Part shown: in pieces, positions 18,325 through 30,551 of the stretch
Numbering within the stretch: position 1 is the stretch's first letter
How the letters are laid out: each line of letters starts with the position of its first letter
DNA from: Seminavis robusta
Lineage: Eukaryota > Bacillariophyta > Bacillariophyceae > Naviculales > Naviculaceae
NCBI GenBank assembly: GCA_903772945.1
Contig: CAICTM010000391.1
Coordinates: 1-64,000 of the forward strand
Length of the DNA: 64,000 nucleotides
Reading direction: 5' to 3'
Notes under the pieces: generated by a model
The model's input: only the letters and a program-made list of their open reading frames with translations
The model's database searches: none
Told to the model about the DNA's origin: nothing
Program-made: the position numbers and the translations under genes

Positions 18325-20078
18325 GTGCCGAAGCGGTCTGCGGTGGGTTCGAATGAATTCGAATGAATTCGTCAGAAGGATCTGAGATGAGAAGGATGGA
18401 ATTCGATTGAGTTCGTAAGAACGACACCAATGATGTCACGTACACAACCGCCAATAGGAAGTTCAGGTACAAATAGTTTACTCCATCTACCAGCGTTCCG
18501 AAGTGGCATGATAAAGTTGGTGATCTGTTTCAGTAAAATTTACTTAATCCAGTCACTCTTTGCTAAAATCGTATGATAAATTTGAGTTTGACACAAAGAT
18601 TAGTAGAATTATGTTCTACTGCGCCGAAGGCATGCTTTTACTTCACTAGGAAAGACAGGCAGCACTACTGGCCGCCTGTTCAAGTAGAAGGGTTTCTCAT
18701 GTGTAGCATGAGGACTGTACAAAAATAAAAATAAATCCAGAGAAAGGAAATAGAAAATGGTACCAGGTAGCAGGTTCTTACCCCGATCGTTGCATTACAT
18801 CCTGCGCCCTGGGTCATCGCTCATTCAAGGGAAGTGTGCATAATGATCCAAAATGATGAGGTACTGCCGTTGCACCGAAGATAATCGTAGTATTGCTGCC
18901 CAAAGCAGTGGTTCTGAAGTGGTTGACATTTATTCTCAATCCAGCGCGCTGTTGTGGGGATTTCTGCATCACTCAGGTTGTTGCCACAGTGAATGCTGAA
19001 TGGAGGGGATGTCGATTTGCTCAAGGTATTAATGTTGCTGATGAAGTAGTTGACTTCCGTTCTGGTCCAATGTCTTGTCCGATTGCTTTCCCATGAAGAC
19101 TCCGATGTGGGAATTTCTGCTCCACCCAGGTTGTTGCCACATTTGAGAGTGCATGGAAAGAATCAATGGAAGAAGTTCCATTGTGGGGATTTCTGTTGAC
19201 CTCAGGTTGTTGCCACTATGGGTATTGGATGGTAGAAGGGTCATTTTGGTCGGTTTTTCGGATTGGGGGCTTGGGAGCATCAGCTCCAGTATTCCATTAG
19301 GTTCATAAGCGTTGATAGTAGTGATTTTCTTGTTGTAAAGTGTATCGGTGTGTTTTCCATGGTGTAATTGGTCGTGCCGTTCGTCATGGTCGATCTTTTT
19401 ATTGTTTTCTTTTATTATTCTTGTAATTTCTACGCAGATTTCTACGTGTTTTGAGTACTGGGTCATTATTAATTTAGTCATTCAGATAAAACCAACACTG
19501 GAATTATGAAGTGGCATGATAAATTGTGACGTTTTGACCGTGGAAGTCAACCTCCAACACCAACTGCTGGCACAATGAGCTACCGTGGTTCTCTCTGGGA
19601 TGCCGATGGTGCACTTGCACTCTTCCACTAATTTTACTCCCTTGTTCTTCCTGGTTTTCCTCCATGCACCCCCCTTCCCTGCCCCCCCTTGTTTTGCCCT
19701 GCTCGCGTCCTCATTAGACACCACCATTATTACTAAAGGATAATGACTAAATCTTGAACTAACCACCTAAAGGATTCCTTTAGTCGCTACTTTAGTCCCT
19801 CCGGTAGAGAGCGGCCTTAGTATTTATTTTCACAACGCATCATGGTTGGTGTGAAGATCTCGAGCAGTCCTGAACCACTGCCCTCCTCCCTCGCATGCAA
19901 CCCATCCTCACCATAGACTAGTCCATCTAACCCACGCATAGAAACTTCCCCGTTACCATCAAGCGACCGAGCTGTGCTGTGCCTTGGTTCGATCTTTGGT
20001 TTGATTCAACTGAGATCCCAAGCAAGCTACAAGCAAGGGAAGATTAGCATTATCGTTTAGACAGCATAGACGCAAAAC
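18325..20078. other. Long intergenic stretch with three copies of a 53-bp unit
   Basis: No supported gene. Near 18953, 19103 and 19180 a unit with GATTTCTGCATC-like and CAGGTTGTTGCCAC cores is repeated three times. Read on the minus strand each copy encodes a related peptide, for example FSIHCGNNLSDAEIPT and LPSNTHSGNNLRSTEIPT, so the area may be the relic of a gene with internal repeats. A short direct repeat GAATTCGAAT lies near 18354-18370. Confidence 0.4.
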
Positions 20079-21029
20079 ATGGTGTCAATGCAAAGAACAG
20101 GGAGTTCAACCCCATCTTCCACGCAATTGGCGGGGTATCTGCCCGTTGGAATCCTCCTCCTTCTTCTTTGTGCGCTTGTGCCCTATGTCTTGGAAGACCA
20201 TTATTACCATAGGGACTCCACGTTGCATCACATTGACGCCGCCATGATTGGAAAAAAGAAGGTCATGGACAAGCAGCCAATATCGGACGTCCAGAAGAAG
20301 GAGACACCCGAGGAACCGAAAACGGAAGGAGAAGCAGACGAGTCAGAGTCAATCCAATGCCCCTATAAAAGCATTGACGATTTGACCGAAGAAGAGCATC
20401 ATCCTGTCAAAGGAAAAAGACACACGGTCACACCGCCACAAGGAGGCTCTCTACATTTAGTGTGCTGTCAAACCACCAAAGGTCCCGTCAATGCACTCGT
20501 TCATGAGAAATGGGCCCCATTGGGCGCCAAGCATTTCCTGGACATGGTCAAAAGTGACTACTTTTCATCCACCGTGCCCCTCATGCGATGTGTCAAGGGA
20601 TTCATATGTCAGTTTGGATTGAATGGGGATCCCAAACTCAACAAAATGTGGAGGCACGGCTTTCCAGACGATCCCAATTGGCTGCCGGAAGGACCCACCA
20701 ACCGAAAAAATGAAGATGGAGTCTTTCGCTTTGCTCATGGATACCTGGCATATGCCGGAGGAGGCAAGAACTCTAGAGGAAATCAATTTATCGTGGCACT
20801 CAAACCCAACCAAAAGCTGGCAGGTGGATCTCCCTGGGAAGTTCCATGGGGAGAATTGGTGGGAGAACATTCCTTTGACACGTTTTCCAAAGTCTACACG
20901 GGCTACGGTGAAAAAGGTCCGCCACAAGGGAAACTTTCCAATCAGGGTGTGACGGAAGAGCTCAAACAACAATTCCCACTCTTGGATTATGTTACTGGTT
21001 GCCGCATTGTGGATGAACGGGTGGAATGA
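20079..21029 (+). CDS. Membrane-anchored divergent cyclophilin-type isomerase
   Basis: 316 residues from the ATG at 20079. Residues 18-38 (LPVGILLLLLCALVPYVL) form one membrane anchor, giving a type II protein of the secretory path. An acidic linker follows (EEPKTEGEADESES). The domain from residue 130 matches cyclophilins: LVHEKWAPLGAKHFLDMV, LMRCVKGFICQFGLNGD (R of the active site kept), GYLAYAGGGKNSRGNQFIV and a C-terminal FDTFSKVYTGYGE. The Q-G-G-D and W-L-D-G-K-H-V motifs are changed, so isomerase activity is uncertain. Likely an ER or Golgi protein. Confidence 0.8.
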   Translation: MVSMQRTGSSTPSSTQLAGYLPVGILLLLLCALVPYVLEDHYYHRDSTLHHIDAAMIGKKKVMDKQPISDVQKKETPEEPKTEGEADESESIQCPYKSIDDLTEEEHHPVKGKRHTVTPPQGGSLHLVCCQTTKGPVNALVHEKWAPLGAKHFLDMVKSDYFSSTVPLMRCVKGFICQFGLNGDPKLNKMWRHGFPDDPNWLPEGPTNRKNEDGVFRFAHGYLAYAGGGKNSRGNQFIVALKPNQKLAGGSPWEVPWGELVGEHSFDTFSKVYTGYGEKGPPQGKLSNQGVTEELKQQFPLLDYVTGCRIVDERVE

Positions 21030-21742
21030 GTCGAGTCGAGTGAAACCGAATGTTACCAATACAAAGAGCAAAAATGAACAAGAATGGTTGTTCTTTTGCG
21101 TGCTCCGTTCTGCCGGTATGCATCATGTGCTGCTTGGATTGTAGCAATGGATTCCTGAAAGTTTGAACGAAAGCCTTCCAGAAAACACACGAAGGCTTGC
21201 TACAAATGAAAGATCTATATTTGCATGGGCCTGAACAAGGAGTGCGGAAGGAAACTGACTTGACATTTGGGACAATCGTATCAAATGTACGATCAAACAG
21301 AAGTGTCGTTAGGCCTCCAGCAGAATACGGCGGGATCACCACAACCACCCTCAAATTATTGTTGCAGCGGCAAGTTGACGGCAACCTGTCGGCCAACAGA
21401 GGTATTAAACTGCTCTAAATCCATTAGCATCCAAGGGCTGACTAGAGCATGCATTTATTATTAGCTAGCTCAAAAGATTCGATTCCATCCTGTCCACCAA
21501 AGCTATTCTAGCTTGCTGGGCAAAGGCAGGGAAGACAACAGCAATCAGCGGCTTCACATGTAACCTGATCCCCTCAATGCCACCGATACCGATTGCGTCA
21601 GCTCGTGGTCTACCGTCCGGTATGCGCCTCACAATGCAACATCCCAATTATGTTATGTCCATGTGGCTAGATAGATATGTCGGCATACGTAGGAGAAAGC
21701 TCCGTTCCATACGGTAGTACCTTGCGTGCAACGTGAACGTTC
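21030..21742. other. Intergenic, convergent gene ends
   Basis: Spacer between the cyclophilin and DUF6824 genes. A minus-strand frame at 21465-21647 encodes a 60-residue peptide without recognisable features; I do not call it. CTAGCTAGC appears near 21463. Confidence 0.4.
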
Positions 21743-21960
21743 TTAAAGTCCGGGGCCTTGCAGTCTCCGTTTCTTGATTCTCACCATATTTGTGTCACTC
21801 GCAGTTCCATCCGAGAAGGACTCGATGCTCTTGTTCATGATTCCCTCCAAAGCAGATTCTACCGAGGTTTCGTAATCATACTTGAATCTGTCGTTCTTGA
21901 AACTGTGAGGATGGGTGTCCCTGTTGTTGACTGAAGACAACGAATTGTTGCGAGACCGGT
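21743..21960 (-). CDS. Probable true C-terminus of the DUF6824 protein, offset by one base
   Basis: This frame reads SLSSVNNRDTHPHSFKND, ETSVESALEGIMNKSIE and MVRIKKRRLQGPGL before a stop at 21743. It abuts the end of exon 4 and its composition matches a real protein. A one-base shift near 21975 would connect them; no splice site pair explains it. Confidence 0.5.
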
Positions 21961-24900
21961 CTAGATCGCTGCCGCCGAATCATCCCTTTCCATGGGCGGT
22001 CGCTGCGAATCCTTCGTCCTTGCCACGGTTTTCCCAGCCTCCATCCTCTGGGCATCAGGGTTCTGTTGCTCTTGCTCGCTGTTTTGTCCCTGATCGCTGC
22101 TGCCACTGGATTGTCCTTGCTCGCTGTTTGTCAAGGATGAGACCTTGGAAGATGAATTGTCATGCGAGCCTTGTCTAGACGATTCCTGGTCGCTCTCGCC
22201 TCGGTTTTCAGTGGCGGCTTTGGCTTTTGCAGTGTTTCCTGATACCCTGTGATTGCTCGTTCCTCCCAAATCCTGTTCCTGATCACTGCTCTGGCCTTGA
22301 TCACTGCATCCACTAGACTGCCCTTCGCTGCCGGAATTATCCCTTGTCAGAGATGAGTCCTTTGAGGATTCAAAGTCATCCATTTCCCCCCGAGACGACT
22401 CCTTAGGCTCTTGGTCACTATCAACCCGGCACGGTGATCTGAGCGACGACCCTCCCTGCAGAGGCGGGCCCGGCCTTGAATGGTGCTTCGGATGTTTGCG
22501 ATTGTGTTGACGGCGTTGGTTACCACTGCTGGCACTGTCAAAGGAGTACTCCGAACCGCTTGGATCATGTTTTCGTTTCTTGAATGGAGCGGTTGGTCTG
22601 GAAAACGCTTGATCCTGTGCAGCGGGTTTTTCCATTTCCGACGTGTCCACGTCCACCATCTTGGCAGTCAAACACCACCGTTTTTGTCTCTTGTCCTGGC
22701 GGGCGGACAACTTTTGCTGATCTTGCTTTTGCTGCTTCTCTGTGCGTTGTTTTTCGCGCTGTTTTCTCTGGAGTTCTTCCCATTCCGTAAAACTTTTCGA
22801 TGCCACTCCGGGGTTCGCTGATTCTGAATCTGTCGTGGTCGAAGAATCGTGTTCGGTTGTGATCGAGCTAGGAGTTTCAGTGGTATCTGAGCCCCGCGGC
22901 CTCGTTGCTACTGACTTTGGGAGTCCAGTAGAAACACTCTTTGGAGCAGCTGAAGCTCGTGAAGCTGGAGTAGTGTCAGTGACCACAGCATTCTGGGAGG
23001 CAACGGGCTGCACTTGATGCATTATGTCATCAGTTTGCGCCTCAGAATAGTCCAAGCTTTCCCTTGGTGTTTGTCCTTGTACATTCATATTCGCAATGGC
23101 CGCGTTTGCCGCAGCAGTTACCAACGCAGTTGCTGCCTTGGCGATTGCAGTGGCAGCCACAGTGGGGTGTGAAGATCCAAAGAGCACTGGAGATAACGCA
23201 TTGTTCACAAGCAAAGGGTTGGCCAGCATTGATGGAAACTAGCATTCAAAGTTGTGGCAAGCAGCGTGAGGACGGCCGGCACAAGGCACAACTCTAACCA
23301 CAATGATTACTAACTTGCTCGAGAAGCTGCTTTTGGAGCATCTGCATGAGCTGCTCTTCGCGAAAATGTTGCTGGGTATTTTGTTGCGGTTGTGGCTGCC
23401 TATTTGGCTGTTGGGCATTCTCCCCCTCATGTGGTTGAATGTTCTGCTGCTGCAAGATGCCTGGCTTCTGTGGTTGAATGTTCTGTTGCTGCCGGGCACT
23501 CAGTTGCTGTGATGGCTGACTAGTTGACTGTTGCTGGCCATTATGCCGTTGTTGTGGTTGAATGCTCTGCTGTTGTGAGATGTTTTGCTGCTGTGGTTGA
23601 CTACTTTGCTGTTGCTGATAGCTCTGTTGCTGTAATGGCTGACTATTCAAATGTGCATTCTCCTGTTGTGGAAGTTGAAGGCTCTGCTGCTGTGACACAC
23701 TTTGCACTTGTGATTGAATGCCCTGGCGCTGCAGTGTGTTTCCATGCAATAACGGCTGGATATTTGACTGTGGCTGCGAAGTCTCCTGTTGTTGTTGTTG
23801 TTGTTGCGGCGTTTGAATGTTCTGATGTTGCGACGACTGCGAATTTTGCGGCTGTTCCTGTTGGAAGCTATACAAAATCTGTTGCTGAAGGCGCTGGAGA
23901 AGCTCAAGTTCCTGGTTGCTCTCTGGCGGTTGGACCTGGCCGGTGGTACTTTGCCGTTGTTGGGCCACCTGTTGTAACAATTTGCACAACAGTGAAATCG
24001 TATGGGGACTGGCCTCCGAGTCAATCGAACTTTGGGTTTGGGGCTCTGGTTGCTGCTGTGGCGGCGGTGGTTGCTGAAGCTGCTGTGACATGGCAATATT
24101 GTCATTTTGTGCCTGCTGAGGTTGCGGCGATTCCTGCGTGCCCAGTAGCTTCTGCAGCAGTCCCACGATATCAGAGTTGATGTTGTTATGCTGTGGCTGC
24201 CGTTGGGTGGGCTGGGCTTGATTTTGCTGTACTGACGGCTGTGCTTGCGACTGCGAAGTACTCTGCAGCTGCTGAGCGTCAGGTGGGCTTTGTCGCCATT
24301 GCTGATCCACCACTCCTTGATTCGATTGTTGTTGAGGACATGTATGTTGTTGATTTCGATTGTCACAAGCGATTGTTGCCGGCACAGGTGTAGTCTGTCG
24401 CTCTTGCGCAGCCTGCTCTATTAACTGTTGGAATTGGCTTTGAAACTGGAGTTGTTGATGAACATGCTGCTGATGAGCTTGCTGATGTGGCTGGGTCTGT
24501 GGTTGGGGTGCTGGCTGATAGTGCCCATTCTGCTGCGGTGAAAGTCTATGGCACCCTTGATTCTGTGGTGGTTGGGGTGGAAGAACTGATGCCTGTTGAT
24601 AGTGAGCCTGCTGTTGCATTGGCTGGGGTGGTGGATTCTGCTGGTAATGAGCTTGTTGCTGCATGGGCTGAGGTGATGGTTTCTGCTGATATTGAGCTTG
24701 CAACTGCGTTGATTGGGACATCGTCCGAATTTGTTGATGGCTAGCTTGCTGTTGCGTCGGCTGTTGCATTGGCTGGGGTGGTGGATTCTGCTGATAATGA
24801 GCTTGTTGCTGCATGGGCTGGGGTGGCGGTTTCTGCTGATATTGACCTTGCGACTGCGTTGATTGGGGTGGTGTCGGTATTTGTTGATGGCTAGCTTGCT

Positions 24901-26408
24901 GTTGCATCGGCTGGGCTGCCGGTGCCTGTTGATATTGGGCTTGCTGTTGCATTGGCTGGGGTGGTGGTTTCTGTTGAAATTGACCTTGCGGCTGCATTGG
25001 TTGGGGCAATGTTGGTATTTGTTGACGGCTAGCTTGCTGTTGGATTGGTTGGGGCAATGTCGGTATTTGTTGATACTGAGCTTGCTGTTGCATTGGCTGG
25101 GCTGCCGGTGCCTGCTGATATTGACCTTGCGGCTGCGTCAATTGGGGCAATGTCATTATTTGTTGATGGCCAGCTTGCTGTACCGGTTGATGATTCGCCT
25201 GTGCTTGTGCAGACTGTGCACATGGTTGTGGCTGAGCTTGCTGTTGTGAGACATGCAACGTTTGGTTTTGATAAGGGGGAGGAATCGATGCCATGGCTCC
25301 TGACTCTGCCGAGATGGATGATCCGTGCCACTGATACTGCTGCTGTTGCTGATACATTTGCATCTGCCGTTGATACTGCTGTTGCTGGCATAGCTGTTGC
25401 TGATATTGATGTTGTTGAAATGCGTTTGCTTGTTGAAGCGCCGCATTGTGGTTGTTCAGGGCCTGTTGGTCATTGAGGGCAGCTACAGGAATGGATACTT
25501 CCTGCTGTGACGGGGACAAAACCGTCATGAAGCTATCTCGAGGTACCTTGTCTCTGAGGCACTGTGATGCCTTCTTACAAGCTTCTTTGTCGCCAACATC
25601 GTGCCACTTGCTGTCATCTCCCTTTTTCGGCTCGGTGCGTAATAGAAATCTGCCTGGGGGTGTTTGGGTTCTCCATGCCTCCACAACCTCCAAAGCTACT
25701 TGTGACTGCTCGTAAATAAATCCAAAGAGAGGCGAGTGCGGCATTGAGCTTGGCTTTCCATTTTCAATTCAATACTAGTTTTCAGCAAGAACAGAACAAA
25801 CAAACAACGACAGATGCTCACCTTGCCGAACCTGGAAGCCGTCGCGTACTTTGGCTTGTACTTCTCTACCATCGTTCTAAATTTCACATTTCCAGGGTGA
25901 CAAGTTGCGTGTCCACCTGTAGTAACGGAGAGAGTGGAGTCGGTTTGGTTTAGTTGTATGTAAGCGGGCCGTGAACAGCAAAAGGTGGCAAAGCGCAACG
26001 AGACGAAATAGCAGCGAGAACAACACAGGCGATGATCCTTCGCGTTGAGCTGCGGCAGAAGCCCTCCGCTGCTAACTGCCAGCCCTATAGACATCGTATG
26101 CTCCTACAACTACGAGCGAGTATGCTCTTACCTCTTCCGCACAATACGTCTAATCATGGTTGTGTTGTTGCGATGGGCAAAGCAAAGCGACAACGTTGTG
26201 AGTCGAGTCAAATCACGAAAACCATAGAAGACTCATGTCTGTACCAAGCTTGCCTCACGTCCTGCCAGAGTGCGAAGAGCTTACCATGTACGCCAGGATA
26301 TTCGACATCCTCCAAAGCTATTTGAGCTCTACTAGTAGCAGTCGAAGCGCTATTGCCAGTGTTGGCATTTGGTGCAGAAGGTGGGTCGTCTTGGTCCTTG
26401 GTGCTCAT
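21961..26408 (-). CDS. DUF6824-domain protein with a very long glutamine-rich region
   Basis: Four exons read on the minus strand: 26408-26285, 25916-25822, 25753-23315 and 23238-21961. All introns are GT-AG and phases join correctly (G|GT, 0, 0). Exons 1-3 build a DUF6824 domain: VHGGHATCHPGNVKFRTMV, then YEQSQVALEVVEAWR, PPGRFLLRTEP, WHDVGDKEACKKASQCLRD. This domain is common in diatoms and is thought to be a nuclear DNA-related module. Residues about 180-880 are Gln/Pro-rich repeats (QQAQYQQ, QPMQQQ). The last exon has a basic Gln/Arg/Lys stretch and Ser/Asp/Gln-rich repeats. The frame stops at 21961, but one base away a natural continuation runs to 21743 (SSVNNRDTHPHSFKND to MVRIKKRRLQGPGL with a basic NLS-like cluster), so the annotated end may be an indel artefact. 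Likely a transcription regulator (inference). Confidence 0.75.
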
Positions 26409-27096
26409 ACTGGTTTCATTCTCTCGGATAGAGTATAGGTGATGCTGTCGTGGTGCTTTCGCGAATGGGCTTGACGTTGCAACGCCACCAAGGGCAGGCA
26501 GCGTGATGCAAAGTTGCTGAACCACCACGCCTAACCTGCGTGCGGAGCTGCAACTCCAACTTGCGTGGTGAGTCCAAGGGCTTCTGAATCTTCTGATTCA
26601 GTTGGGCCTGTGTAAACTTTGTCCTGGTTTGTCACACTGGCTTGATCCAAGTGATGAATTCATCATGTTTGATTGGAAGTTTTGCCTTGGATTTGTCGCA
26701 CCGGTTTGTCTCCTCATGAAATCACAATCTGACACCCAAAGGCCACGTCAGATGCCAGGCACAAATGACACCAGTAGAAGCTAAAAGAGCTCTTATATAG
26801 TGTTCTTTGAGCAGCTGCTGAAAAAGCATAGTTTCACGCAGGTGAAACTCTAGAGTACTAGTTTCACGCGACGTGAAACTATGCGTGCAACTAGACATGG
26901 AACTGTTGCTCGAATCGAACAGCTTTCGAAACCTCCACCATGGTGGCGAGACCTGCTCAGAACGGTCTTTCTGAACTCTAAAGACGCCACGACGCCACCT
27001 CTGTTGTGCTTCTAGAATCATTATTGCGACAAAACCGTGGTGTGAAGCAAAGAATCCAGCCATAAAGTTGCCGATCGGCGACGGAAAGAGTTCAAG
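26409..27096. other. Divergent promoter region with a strong hairpin
   Basis: Lies between the DUF6824 gene (minus) and the GNAT gene (plus). A nested inverted repeat occurs at 26826-26884. A TTCTGAATCTTCTGATTCAG motif occurs near 26582. No gene seen. Confidence 0.45.
26826..26884. repeat. Nested inverted repeat GCATAGTTTCACG / GTGAAACT
   Basis: Outer arms GCATAGTTTCACG (26826-26838) and its exact complement (26872-26884) enclose inner arms GTGAAACT and AGTTTCAC. The word TTTCAC/GTGAAA occurs four times in 59 bases, so it can form a long hairpin or two small ones. It is about 210 bases upstream of the GNAT start. Confidence 0.8.
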
Positions 27097-27552
27097 ATGA
27101 AGCTCGTCTATGATCTCACTAATGCTCAGATCGCGACCCTTCACAGCCTGTATCAAAAAGAATGGTGGACCAAGGGAAGATCACTTGAGGAAACCCAATC
27201 ATGCGTCAGTGGATCTTCACTTTGCGTCGGTCTAGTCGACGACGATGAAAACTTGGTTGGCTTCTCCCGTGTTTTGACGGACTATACGTTCAAAGCTTTG
27301 ATCTTTGATGTCATTGTTTCTTCGAATCATCGCGGTTCAGGCTTGGGCGAGAGGCTACTCAGGGCCATATTTGACCACAAAAAGCTATATAAGGTCAAAA
27401 ACTTTGAACTGTACTGTGCTCCCGAGATGGAAAAGTACTACCAGAAGTTTGGGTTTTCTACTGATGTTGGTGGGGTGTTGTTCCTGCGCAAAACAAGAAC
27501 ATCACTCGTGGCGAAGAACTTTGAGGATAAAATCGATGATGGATCAAGCTAG
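27097..27552 (+). CDS. GNAT family N-acetyltransferase
   Basis: 151 residues, the usual size for a single-domain GNAT. LVGFSRVLTDYTFKALIFDVIV is the central strand pair, followed by SSNHRGSGLGERLLRAIF, the acetyl-CoA motif A with R-G-S-G-L-G. The C-terminal NFELYCAPEMEKYYQKFGF is the typical motif B with the Y-x-K-F-G-F signature. Such proteins move an acetyl group from acetyl-CoA to an amine; the substrate cannot be told. No targeting signal, so likely cytosolic or nuclear. Confidence 0.88.
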   Translation: MKLVYDLTNAQIATLHSLYQKEWWTKGRSLEETQSCVSGSSLCVGLVDDDENLVGFSRVLTDYTFKALIFDVIVSSNHRGSGLGERLLRAIFDHKKLYKVKNFELYCAPEMEKYYQKFGFSTDVGGVLFLRKTRTSLVAKNFEDKIDDGSS

Positions 27553-28565
27553 TGACATACCGGTACCAGTACTTCGATGGTGTTTCTGTTTTGACAGAGT
27601 TGCCAACCACAGCAGCAGTCGGCAACTGTGGGTGGCAATAGTGTATTCTTGCAGAAAGAAACCCCAGTCATAAATGTCGTTGTGCTATAGCCATCTAGTA
27701 TTCCCACACTAGACGAGGGTTCACTTCACTGCATCCCCTTTGCCATGAATAAAGGTGTCTTGGCACTTGGCACACCCTCAACCTGTGGAGAATGGGAGGG
27801 TTTTTTATCGAGGTTGGTTTTGCGGTTTTGTCCTCGCTAGATAGCTGGTTCCTGCAACTTAATTGATTAAACGAGCGACGGTACTGGCTGCTTCGCAACG
27901 CCTCTCTTCAAATCCATACCAGAGCTCATTAATAAAAATTGTATTCAGAGCTGCAGTGGTGGAAAGCATTACAGTACAGTGACGCTGCGTGCTAACTTCA
28001 GCTCTCTCTGCCCCTTCGACTTTCCACTTACCGGTAGGAGTACAAAGCAGTCTTCAGCTCTTACTTCACACGATAGTCTCGCCATGTCGGTCGGGCGTCT
28101 CTCACCATACATGTATGTACCTTTTACGTACCGGTACCTGGTACCGGCTCAGTACTGGTTCAGTAGCTGTACTGGTACCATTGTACCATGTACCATTCAA
28201 AAACGAACACACCCCATTATTTAACATCAGTGCAACCAAGTTACTGACTGGTTGGTCGCTTCAAGGGGGATTCAGTCTGGGATTGAACGAGTGTGTCTTT
28301 CTGGCCATCTTCTCTTGCTTCTCCTTTAAATCCGCTGCAATAATTCTAAGTCTTCTGTTTCCTCAGAGAACATTTTGCTGTCTACGACGAACGAAGAATG
28401 ACCCAAATAGATAGAGGATCCAGTGCCGGGGCTGTCACCTGTTTTTCACCTTCAACTGTCTTCGCTGGCCTCTTCGCTTGCGGCTCCACGCTCGATGGTC
28501 TCACAATTTCAATTCTCAAAAACAAAAATCTTCCCTTCTCAAAAGATACTAATAACAACGTCAAG
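27553..28565. other. Intergenic and 5' leader; GGTACC-rich
   Basis: From 28115 to 28195 the words GTACC and GGTAC alternate about nine times, giving short nested palindromes such as TACCGGTACC. The last part (28398-28565) is open in the frame of the next gene but looks like leader sequence. Confidence 0.4.
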
Positions 28566-29444
28566 ATGAGCGGTCGCACTACTCAAGCTGAAAGCCGTGG
28601 CAGATCAACGTCTCCCTCCGAAAGAAAACTGAATCGCCGAGCCAACACAAGGCGATCTGGAAGCGTGAGCCGCTTGGCGGATTTGCTCCGAGAAGATGCA
28701 GAACCAACGGCAACGAGAACTGGCCGTGGACGCAGCAGAGAGCAAGAAACAGGCCGTAGCCGCAGCCGCAGCCAGAGTGTCACCCGTATCCTTGGTCGCC
28801 TTCAGATCGAGGCCAGCATTAACCAAGAACATATTGAAAAGAATGAGGAGCCCCAACTGTCGTCGAAGAAAAACAACAGAAGAGCTCGACGCAATGTGAG
28901 CTCGACGCAGCCCGAAAAGAACCCGCTTCGTCGAACACTCTCCAAGGAAATGGATCGGAGAAGGTCTGTCCGCCAAATGGCCATCATCGAAATCCAAGCT
29001 AGAGAGCGCAACCAAGAGGCCATTTTCGAAAAGGCGTTGAGCCGTCAGCGTGGTCAAACCAAACCCGACACGAAGAAGCCTTGCTCACTTAGCCCCACTA
29101 CCGACCTTGCAAGAAGAAGCAAGAGAAAAACAAAAGGCAGCAAACCCGTATGCAGCGTTGGTAGTGAGAAATCGGTCACTCGCTTGAGAACCTCCCTTGC
29201 AATTCGCAAACTGGGGGAGATGTCGGATAGTCTTCACGGAAGCTGGGCGGAATCATCGATGGTGCTCTCTTGTTCGGGTTCGGAAGGAAGCTCTAATAGC
29301 ATCCTGGAACAAGCCCAGCGCATGAAAAGCTTGAGCGAAAGGTTCCATGATTCGAACAAGAAACTTCAGAAAAAGGGCTTGGATCCAACTGTGGCTCCAC
29401 CAAAGCGATTGTCGAAGGACATTCCCATGCTTCAATTCCAATAA
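28566..29444 (+). CDS. Basic Arg/Ser-rich protein of unknown function
   Basis: From the ATG at 28566 (MSGRTTQAESRGRSTSPS) 292 residues; the same frame is open to an ATG at 28398 but the extra part reads like translated leader. The protein is strongly basic with RSREQETGRSRSRSQS, NRRARRNVSSTQPEKN, MDRRRSVRQMAIIEIQARER and RRSKRKTKGSK, plus Ser-rich acidic patches near the C-terminus (MVLSCSGSEGSSNSI). A helix-prone stretch QRMKSLSERFHDSNKKLQKK follows. It could be a nuclear or RNA-related protein because of RS dipeptides, but I recognise no domain. Confidence 0.55.
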   Translation: MSGRTTQAESRGRSTSPSERKLNRRANTRRSGSVSRLADLLREDAEPTATRTGRGRSREQETGRSRSRSQSVTRILGRLQIEASINQEHIEKNEEPQLSSKKNNRRARRNVSSTQPEKNPLRRTLSKEMDRRRSVRQMAIIEIQARERNQEAIFEKALSRQRGQTKPDTKKPCSLSPTTDLARRSKRKTKGSKPVCSVGSEKSVTRLRTSLAIRKLGEMSDSLHGSWAESSMVLSCSGSEGSSNSILEQAQRMKSLSERFHDSNKKLQKKGLDPTVAPPKRLSKDIPMLQFQ

Positions 29445-30551
29445 GAGAGAATGAGTTCGAACAGTTCTTGAACAATGTAATGGTAGTAGGTACTAGATCA
29501 GTTTTACTAAAAGGAGAATACTAAGGGAAACTTCCTGCATGCGATTGTCTAAGTAGTGATACTAGAAGGTGATAGTGTTTGTAACGTGGTTGGAGGCCGC
29601 TGGATACACTGCAGTGCGTTGCAGCTGGCTTTGGTAGCTCCAGGCTGCCATACCGTGGTTTAGAAGTTGAGACTCGAAGAGTTGCATTGTCGAGTCGAGA
29701 TTGTGCACAGACCCAAAACGGTATCCGGAAAAGCAGGGGTCTCCCTGGCCCGTGGAAGAAGGATATCAGATGGTCTGCAATGCACAGAGACAAATCGTCC
29801 ACAATTCGGTTTGCCCACACTCTCTCAGCACGCCATCCCAGTGAATTGCATAATGTTGAAGACTTGAAAGTTTCGTGCAAATGCTGCAGCTGACGCAAAA
29901 CCCAGAGGGTCCTCGCGATGTTGTCCTCATGCTCTAGGCTCCCAAGTATTGTGCATGGAACGATACGAAGCTATGGATATGGTAATATCCGGTTTTAACT
30001 CCCTTGAACGCCACGAGAAAGGAACCACAGAATCGTTGCATTGATGCAACTGAAGCACCATAGTCCCACCGCAGCCCGGCACCACCAAACCAAGAACGAA
30101 GAGCTGCATGAGGCAACCAACAGATCTAACTTCCCGTTGCAGTGACACATATAGAGAGCTGCTTGAGCCAGTCATGATATGATATCTCCTTGCAAATGAC
30201 ATGCAGTCAAGTTAGCGCCCTTCTTGTGCTGGTTTCGTCTGTCGAGTCCTAATCTCCCCGGAAGCACCTTCACTTTGCCGGTAGCAGTACAAACAATTTC
30301 GTCTAGAGTTTATGTTAGTATCCTGTGCACCAACCTCAGGAAGCTCACGCATTAGGATTTTGTTTTTTGTTTGTGGAAGATCCTTGGAACTAATCAGCTG
30401 AAAAAATCAACCTTGGCGGCTCCACAACGATAACCGAAGATGAAAATTTTGGTGTCATTGCCAAAAATTTTCGCTTCTCGTCATCGTCACATTCTTCCTT
30501 TCCCTATCCTCCTCATTATCATCATTTCCAAACAGTCCAATAGTACATTGA
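29445..30551. other. Intergenic, no supported gene
   Basis: About 1.1 kb without a convincing frame. The 3' ends of the flanking convergent genes lie here. Nothing notable beyond AT-rich runs near 30360 and 30450. Confidence 0.4.

Noticed and set aside
23524-25476. Plus-strand frames rich in Val, Ala and Leu
   Set aside because: Antisense of the glutamine-rich exon; CAG/CAA read backwards gives open frames.
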